From Microbacteriaceae bacterium (lineage in GTDB: Bacteria > Actinomycetota > Actinomycetes > Actinomycetales > Microbacteriaceae): a stretch of 10,695 nucleotides of DNA. The stretch spans positions 1 through 10,695 of the forward strand of contig WOYR01000219.1 of NCBI GenBank assembly GCA_011620705.1, written 5' to 3'. The notes beneath the pieces are model-generated. The model ran no database searches. It had not been told where the DNA came from and saw nothing but the letters and a program-made list of their open reading frames with translations. The translations under genes and the position numbers were made by a program. How positions within the stretch are numbered: the stretch's first letter is position 1; each line of letters starts with the position of its first letter. Positions 6,952 to 10,695 of the stretch are shown here, piece after piece.

Positions 6952-6987
6952 GGAACGCTCCATTCCTTGACGGCTGACCTGCCCAGC

Positions 6988-8274
6988 CTAACCCTGCTCC
7001 TCCGGGCCGCCACCCAGGAGTCGCTCGGCCTCGGACTCCGCCTGTGCGATCACGGCGGCCAATCCGGTGCCGGCACCAGCCTCGCCGACATAGTGCATTC
7101 CGTCAACGGAATGGGTTCGAGGCACGGCTCGTTCCCAGGTGATGGCGTCGGCGTCCAGCGGCGCATCGAGGGGGATGCCGAGCAGCACGCCCGCGTCGGC
7201 GACGGCCTGCGAGATCGCCTCGGGCCCGCCGAAGCGGCCGTCGTAGGAGAGCCGCAACGCGTGGAATCCGCCCGCGCTCTCGTCGATCCACGGCCACTTC
7301 GCGGTGAGATGGGTGAGCGCCCGCGCTCGGACGCCCGGCGCGCCGAGCTCGACGAGCACGCCGGTGCCGCGCGGCGCGGCACCCAGCTCCGGACGGTCGA
7401 CGATGAGGGTGACCAGACTGATCAGGCGGCCCGTTTCTGGCGTGCTCCCTGGTGCGTCTCCGACGCGCGGCGCAGCAACCACCACCTCGCCGTCCAGCCG
7501 TTCGGCGCCGACCGTCACATGGTCGAGTGCCACCTCCTGCGGCGCCGCATGGAGTCGCAATTCGACGCCGAATCGCTCGAGGTCGGCCAGCAACCGGTCC
7601 ACCAGCCGCACCATGCCACCACGGATACCCGCCACCTGCGAGCCGGCAGGCGAGCTGGCACGGATGCCGGCGACCGCGTGCGAGAGCGATCCCTCGCGGT
7701 GCAGGGAGGCGCGCAGGGCTGGGGCCGCGCGCTCCACCGGAAGATCGTCGGGATCCGCGGAGTGCACACCCCGCACCACGGGCGCGACCAGCTGTTCGAG
7801 CACGGCCGCGCCCATCCGCCGCCGCACCAGCTCTCCGAGCGTCGCGGACCCGGCACCGACCACGGAGGGCAGCAGCAGATCGAGGGATGCCCGAAGCGCC
7901 GCGCGCATCCCGATCGCGTCGATCACATCCCGCGCCAGCGGCACCGCAGGGATGCCGAGCAGGCTGGTCGAGGGCAGCGGCATCGCCGTGCCGTCGGCGC
8001 GGTACAGCCAGGCCGGGGAGTCCACGGGCCGCACGATGTCGTCGCCGAGGCCCAGACGACCCGCCAGCTCTGCCACCGTGCCGCCGCGCGTCGCGAAGGA
8101 CTCGGCGCCTGCATCCAGCTCGAGGCCTCCGACCGTGTGACGGGCGAGCTGGCCGCCCGCCCGGCCGGAGGCCTCGAGCACGGTGACCTCGCGCCCGCCG
8201 AGCGCCAGCCGTCGGGCGGCGACCAGCCCGGCGATGCCCGCGCCGACCACGATCACCCGCGACGACTCCGTCAC
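6988..8274 (-). CDS. hemY: FAD-dependent coproporphyrinogen III oxidase (HemY/CgoX; formerly protoporphyrinogen oxidase HemG/HemY)
   Basis: Oxidises coproporphyrinogen III to coproporphyrin III using FAD; in Gram-positive bacteria this enzyme acts before ferrochelatase. The product is 428 aa. Seen: the dinucleotide-binding fold VIVVGAGIAGL (G11, G13, G16) with E34 ending the second strand (VTVLEASGRAGGQ), the LDAGAESFATRGG substrate/FAD loop near 55-65, a family-typical LLLPSVVGAGSATLGELVRRRMG stretch, GVHSADPDDLPVERAAPAL, IRGGMVRLVDRLLADL, and a C-terminal FAD motif YVGEAGAGTGLAAVIAQAESEAERLL. At 428 aa it is shorter than usual HemY proteins (about 450-490). The region after the IRGGM motif looks condensed, with DGEVVVAAP following quickly. 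The start is GTG at 8274, 29 bp after hemE, with GGGGG seven nt upstream. The frame is open far upstream (to 10059), but that portion is antisense to hemE and hemA. Confidence 0.93.
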   Translation of the reverse strand: MTESSRVIVVGAGIAGLVAARRLALGGREVTVLEASGRAGGQLARHTVGGLELDAGAESFATRGGTVAELAGRLGLGDDIVRPVDSPAWLYRADGTAMPLPSTSLLGIPAVPLARDVIDAIGMRAALRASLDLLLPSVVGAGSATLGELVRRRMGAAVLEQLVAPVVRGVHSADPDDLPVERAAPALRASLHREGSLSHAVAGIRASSPAGSQVAGIRGGMVRLVDRLLADLERFGVELRLHAAPQEVALDHVTVGAERLDGEVVVAAPRVGDAPGSTPETGRLISLVTLIVDRPELGAAPRGTGVLVELGAPGVRARALTHLTAKWPWIDESAGGFHALRLSYDGRFGGPEAISQAVADAGVLLGIPLDAPLDADAITWERAVPRTHSVDGMHYVGEAGAGTGLAAVIAQAESEAERLLGGGPEEQG

Positions 8275-8303
8275 CTCGCGACCCCCAGGTTTCCCGGCAT
8301 CGC

Positions 8304-9377
8304 TCAGCCCAGTTCGTGGACGAGCTCGACGATGCGCGTCAGCACGTCCGGGTCGGTGTCGGGCGGAACGCCGTGTCCTAGATTGACGACGTGGGACGGC
8401 GCAGAAGCGCCCCGGTCGAGCACGTCGCGCACATGCGCGGCGAGCGTCGGCCACGGCGCGGCGAGCAGAGCCGGATCGATGTTCCCCTGAAGCGGAACCG
8501 TCCCACCCAACCGCTGGTCGGCCTCGTCCAGCGGAAGCCGCCAGTCCACGCCGACGACATCGGCGATCCCGGCCATCAGGTCGAGGATCTGGGCGCTGTC
8601 GACCCCGAAGTGCACCTTCGGCACCTCGAAGCCGCGCAATGCGCTCAGCGCGCGCTCGGAGTGCGGCAGCACCCGGCGCTGGTAGTCGCGCCGCGAGAGC
8701 GAGCCGACCCAGGAGTCGAACAGCTGAGCCGCACTGGCTCCCGCCTCGACCTGAGCACGGATGAACGCGCCCGTGATGTCGGCGCACCAGTTGAGCAAGC
8801 CCGCCCAGCTGTGCGGATCGGCGTACATCATGGTGCGAGCACGCAGCTGATCCTTCGAAGGCCCACCCTCGACCAGGTACGAGGCGAGGGTGAACGGCGC
8901 GCCGCCGAAAGCGATGAGGGGCGTCCCACCCAGTTCGGCCACCGCGCGCGCGACGGCCTCGCGGATCGGGGCAAGGGCGTCCGGGTCGAGCGGCGGCAAG
9001 CGCAGCACGTCCGATGCGCTCCGGATCGGGGCGTCGAACACCGGGCCGCGGCCCGGCACGATGCGCACATCGACGCCGGCCAGCTTGACCGGCACGACGA
9101 TGTCGCTGAAGAAGATCGCCGCATCCACCCCGTGACGGCGGACCGGCTGCACAGTGATCTCGCTCGCGAGTTCGGGGTTCAGGCAGGCGTCGAGCATCCC
9201 GGTGCCGAGCCGCAGCTCGCGGTACTCGGGCAGCGAGCGACCGGCCTGACGCATGAACCAGACCGGGCGGATCTCGGGTCGGTCGCCACGATAGGCCCGG
9301 ATCAGCGGCGACCCTGCCGTGCGGCCGTCGCGCAGCGGGTGGTCGGGCGGCAGCACCGAGATGTCGAGCGGGGTCAC
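8304..9377 (-). CDS. hemE: Uroporphyrinogen decarboxylase (HemE)
   Basis: Removes four acetate carboxyls from uroporphyrinogen III to give coproporphyrinogen III, the substrate of HemY/CgoX encoded next; cytosolic homodimer. The product is 357 aa, full length. Seen: RPVWFMRQAGRSLPEYR near 37-53 (R43 and R47 bind substrate carboxylates), FFSDIVVP with the catalytic Asp D92, GGAPFTLASYLVEGG with Y167, QLFDSWVG near 218-224, VDWRLPLDEA near 277-286, LQGNIDPALL near 296-305, and VNLGHGVPPDTDPD with H335. The start is GTG (9377-9375) and no Shine-Dalgarno lies at normal spacing. Instead TAGCCT, a -10-type hexamer, ends exactly six nt before the GTG, fitting leaderless transcription. hemE is the first gene of the leftward operon and is divergent from hemA. 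Confidence 0.97.
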   Translation of the reverse strand: MTPLDISVLPPDHPLRDGRTAGSPLIRAYRGDRPEIRPVWFMRQAGRSLPEYRELRLGTGMLDACLNPELASEITVQPVRRHGVDAAIFFSDIVVPVKLAGVDVRIVPGRGPVFDAPIRSASDVLRLPPLDPDALAPIREAVARAVAELGGTPLIAFGGAPFTLASYLVEGGPSKDQLRARTMMYADPHSWAGLLNWCADITGAFIRAQVEAGASAAQLFDSWVGSLSRRDYQRRVLPHSERALSALRGFEVPKVHFGVDSAQILDLMAGIADVVGVDWRLPLDEADQRLGGTVPLQGNIDPALLAAPWPTLAAHVRDVLDRGASAPSHVVNLGHGVPPDTDPDVLTRIVELVHELG

Positions 9378-9383
9378 CCCACC

Positions 9384-9389
9384 AGGCTA
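9384..9389 (-). promoter_or_regulatory. Putative -10 element of hemE (TAGCCT), leaderless arrangement
   Basis: Reading the minus strand, TAGCCT matches TANNNT and is followed by GGTGGG and then the hemE GTG. Transcription from the usual distance would begin at the G of the start codon. Actinobacteria commonly make such leaderless mRNAs, and the lack of a spaced Shine-Dalgarno agrees. No good -35 is visible. One hexamer alone is weak evidence. Confidence 0.5.
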
Positions 9390-9430
9390 GAGGACCGCCC
9401 TGTGCGGCCGATCCTGTGAGAATCCGCAGG

Positions 9431-9440
9431 TGGGCGCCCA
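9431..9440. repeat. 10-bp palindrome in the hemE/hemA intergenic region
   Basis: TGGGCGCCCA is a perfect palindrome. Just outside it CGCA (9425-9428) and TGCG (9444-9447) form a second, one-base-offset inverted pair. It lies about 50 bp upstream of the hemA start codon and about 58 bp upstream of the hemE start codon, where a shared operator could sit. Perfect 10-bp palindromes are expected by chance roughly twenty times in a window of this size and GC content, so only its position makes it interesting. Confidence 0.4.
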
Positions 9441-9473
9441 TCGTGCGAGGTCTTCCCGCGGGCTGCACGTGCC

Positions 9474-9479
9474 TATCAT
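9474..9479 (+). promoter_or_regulatory. Putative -10 element of hemA (TATCAT), leaderless arrangement
   Basis: TATCAT fits TANNNT well and stands out in this GC-rich region. It is followed by five bases (GGAGG) and then the hemA GTG at 9485. The GGAGG touches the start codon and is too close to act as a normal Shine-Dalgarno, so a leaderless or nearly leaderless transcript is more plausible. No matching -35 is seen. Confidence 0.55.
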
Positions 9480-9484
9480 GGAGG

Positions 9485-10695
9485 GTGCTCCTGTGCGTCA
9501 CGACGAGCCATCGCACCGCTGACTTCGCCGTTCTCGATCGCGTCTCCCGCGAGGTGTCGACGACCGCTGCCGACCTCGCGGCCTCCGTCGACGCGGTGCG
9601 GGGCGCGGTGGTGCTCGCCACCTGCAACCGCTTCGAGGCGTATCTGGATGTCGAGACACCGCTCGCGTCCCACCCCCTCAAGGCCATCGAGTTGGTCTTC
9701 GCGACGTTGTCGGAGTCCGTGGGGGAGGATGCCGCGGTGCTGCGGGCGTCGTCGGAGGTCCTGCTCGGTGAGGCGGCCGTCCGCCACCTCTTCGCCGTGA
9801 GCTCTGGGCTCGAGTCGGTCGTCGTCGGCGAGGACGAGATCAGCGGCCAGGTGCAGCGCGCGCTGGCGACCGCGAGGCTCGAGGGCACGACCAGCAGCGC
9901 GCTCGAGCGGGCGTTCCAACGCGCCGCCCGCATCTCACGGCGGGTGCGGCACGCCACCGATCTCGGGGGCGCTGGCCGATCCATCGTGCGCCTGGCGCTG
10001 GATCTGGCCTCGACCCGGGTCGCGGACTGGGCGACGCAACGCGTGCTCGTCGTGGGCACCGGCAGCTACGCGGCCACCTCGATCGCCGCTTTGCGAGCCC
10101 GGGGCGCCGACGACATCCGCGTCTTCTCCGCGACCGGGCGCGCCGATGCCTTCGCCGCGCGCTACGGGGTCCGCGCCCAGCGCGAGTTGCGTGACGCGAT
10201 CGCCGGGGCCGACGTGATCCTGACCTGCACCGCCCGTTACACCGTGACCACCGCCGACATCCCGGATGCCGGACGCCGCCTGATCATCGACTTGGGCCTG
10301 CCCCGCAACGTCGAGCCCCGTGTTGCAGACCTCCCGGGTGTCGAGCTGCTCGACCTCGAACTGCTCGCCCTGCATGCGCCGCTCTCCGAATTGGGCGAGG
10401 GGGCGCAGGAGCTGGTCGCCTCGGCGGCGGCGGAGTTCGAGGCGGAGTCCGAGGCCGCTCCGGCCATCGTCGCCTTCCGCCGCCACGTGTTCGCCGCCCT
10501 GGACGACGAACTCGCCCGGGCACGCGCACGCGGCGGCGACGAGCGGACGGAGGAGGCCCTGCGCCACCTCGCCGGTGTGCTCGTCCACACCCCGTCGGTA
10601 CGAGCGCGGGCACTGGCAGCCGAGGGGCGGTCGGCCGAGTTCGCGGCGGGACTCGAAGCCCTCTACGGTCTGACCGTCGAGGCGACGGATGCCGC
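9485..10695 (+). CDS. hemA: Glutamyl-tRNA reductase (HemA), C-terminus cut by window edge
   Basis: NADPH-dependent reduction of glutamyl-tRNA(Glu) to glutamate-1-semialdehyde, the committed step of the pathway; HemL uses the product. I read 403 codons; the family is about 420-450 aa, so a short C-terminal piece is missing. Seen: LLCVTTSHRTADFAVLDRVS at the start, LATCNRFEAYL with the catalytic nucleophile C47, AVRHLFAVSSGLESVVVGEDEISGQV with conserved H101, AFQRAARISRRVRHAT, the NADPH fold VLVVGTGSYA (G191, G193, A196), VILTCTARYT, and IIDLGLPRNVEPRV before the helical dimerisation domain. Two motif positions depart from the common forms (GEDEI for GExQI; DLGLPRN for DLAVPRD). The GTG at 9485 is the only in-frame start directly before the LLCV strand, and its ribosome site is replaced by an abutting GGAGG. 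Divergent from the hemE operon. Confidence 0.95.
   Translation, partial: MLLCVTTSHRTADFAVLDRVSREVSTTAADLAASVDAVRGAVVLATCNRFEAYLDVETPLASHPLKAIELVFATLSESVGEDAAVLRASSEVLLGEAAVRHLFAVSSGLESVVVGEDEISGQVQRALATARLEGTTSSALERAFQRAARISRRVRHATDLGGAGRSIVRLALDLASTRVADWATQRVLVVGTGSYAATSIAALRARGADDIRVFSATGRADAFAARYGVRAQRELRDAIAGADVILTCTARYTVTTADIPDAGRRLIIDLGLPRNVEPRVADLPGVELLDLELLALHAPLSELGEGAQELVASAAAEFEAESEAAPAIVAFRRHVFAALDDELARARARGGDERTEEALRHLAGVLVHTPSVRARALAAEGRSAEFAAGLEALYGLTVEATDA

Larger units (their letters stand above)
9378..9484. promoter_or_regulatory. Divergent hemE/hemA promoter region
   Basis: These 107 bp are the only sequence between the two start codons, so they should hold promoters for hemA (rightward) and for the hemE operon (leftward). 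Two -10-like hexamers abut the start codons and a 10-bp palindrome lies roughly in the middle. CCTGTGCG at 9399-9406 recurs at 9490-9497 inside the hemA start region. I see no convincing -35 hexamer at 17-18 bp on either side and no riboswitch-like structure. The promoter role is inferred from position. Confidence 0.75.

Noticed and set aside
9478..9522. 14-codon ORF starting at ATG 9478, overlapping the hemA start, as a leader peptide
   Set aside because: It lies in a different frame over hemA codons, its ATG falls inside the likely -10 box, and it has no regulatory sequence such as runs of a single codon or attenuator stems.
6988..10059. A single 1023-codon open frame on the minus strand
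   Set aside because: Only the last 428 codons (hemY) show protein-like sequence. The upstream part is antisense to hemA and out of frame with hemE, and is Arg/Ala/Ser-rich as expected for shadow frames in high-GC DNA.
1..10695. CRISPR arrays, tRNA or rRNA genes, IS elements, rho-independent terminators
   Set aside because: No regularly spaced repeats, cloverleaf-like stretches, transposase motifs with terminal inverted repeats, or GC hairpins followed by T-runs were seen on either strand.

Overview
The window is a heme-biosynthesis locus from a high-GC Gram-positive bacterium. Base composition is very GC-rich (about 70% by eye), GTG starts are frequent, genes are packed with 4-base stop/start overlaps, and the protein motifs are actinobacterial: a Cys-rich C-terminal tail on ferrochelatase, a HemQ with the actinobacterial spacing of catalytic residues, and an actinobacterial holin-like membrane protein. 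My best guess is Microbacteriaceae (Microbacterium-like). This is inferred from gene order and protein style, not from a database match.

Layout. hemA (glutamyl-tRNA reductase) runs rightwards from 9485 and is cut by the right edge. A 107-bp divergent intergenic region separates it from a long leftward gene string: hemE (9377-8304), hemY/cgoX (8274-6988), three small envelope-protein genes (a YtxH-like protein, a two-helix holin-superfamily protein and a DUF3618-like protein; 6951-5946), hemQ/chdC (5861-5166), hemH/cpfC (5169-4006), hemC (3977-3039), hemD (3042-2275), hemB (2278-1250) and hemL (1253 to the left edge, cut). No intergenic stretch exceeds about 110 bp. I see no tRNA, rRNA, IS element, CRISPR array or convincing terminator.

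How the genes work together. HemA and HemL make 5-aminolevulinate from glutamyl-tRNA. HemB, HemC and HemD build uroporphyrinogen III, and HemE decarboxylates it to coproporphyrinogen III. HemY (CgoX) oxidises this to coproporphyrin III, HemH (CpfC) inserts iron, and HemQ (ChdC) decarboxylates coproheme to heme b. Together they form a complete coproporphyrin-dependent pathway from Glu-tRNA to heme; hemF and hemN are absent here, as expected for this route.

Most of the window is ordinary core metabolism. The points worth a second look are: the membrane-protein cassette inside the heme operon; -10-like hexamers placed directly before the GTG starts of hemA and hemE, suggesting leaderless mRNAs; a strongly over-represented GGATGC word (32 sites by eye), including an 18-bp perfect palindrome in the 5' end of hemH; a hybrid metal-site motif in HemB; and a compact HemY.
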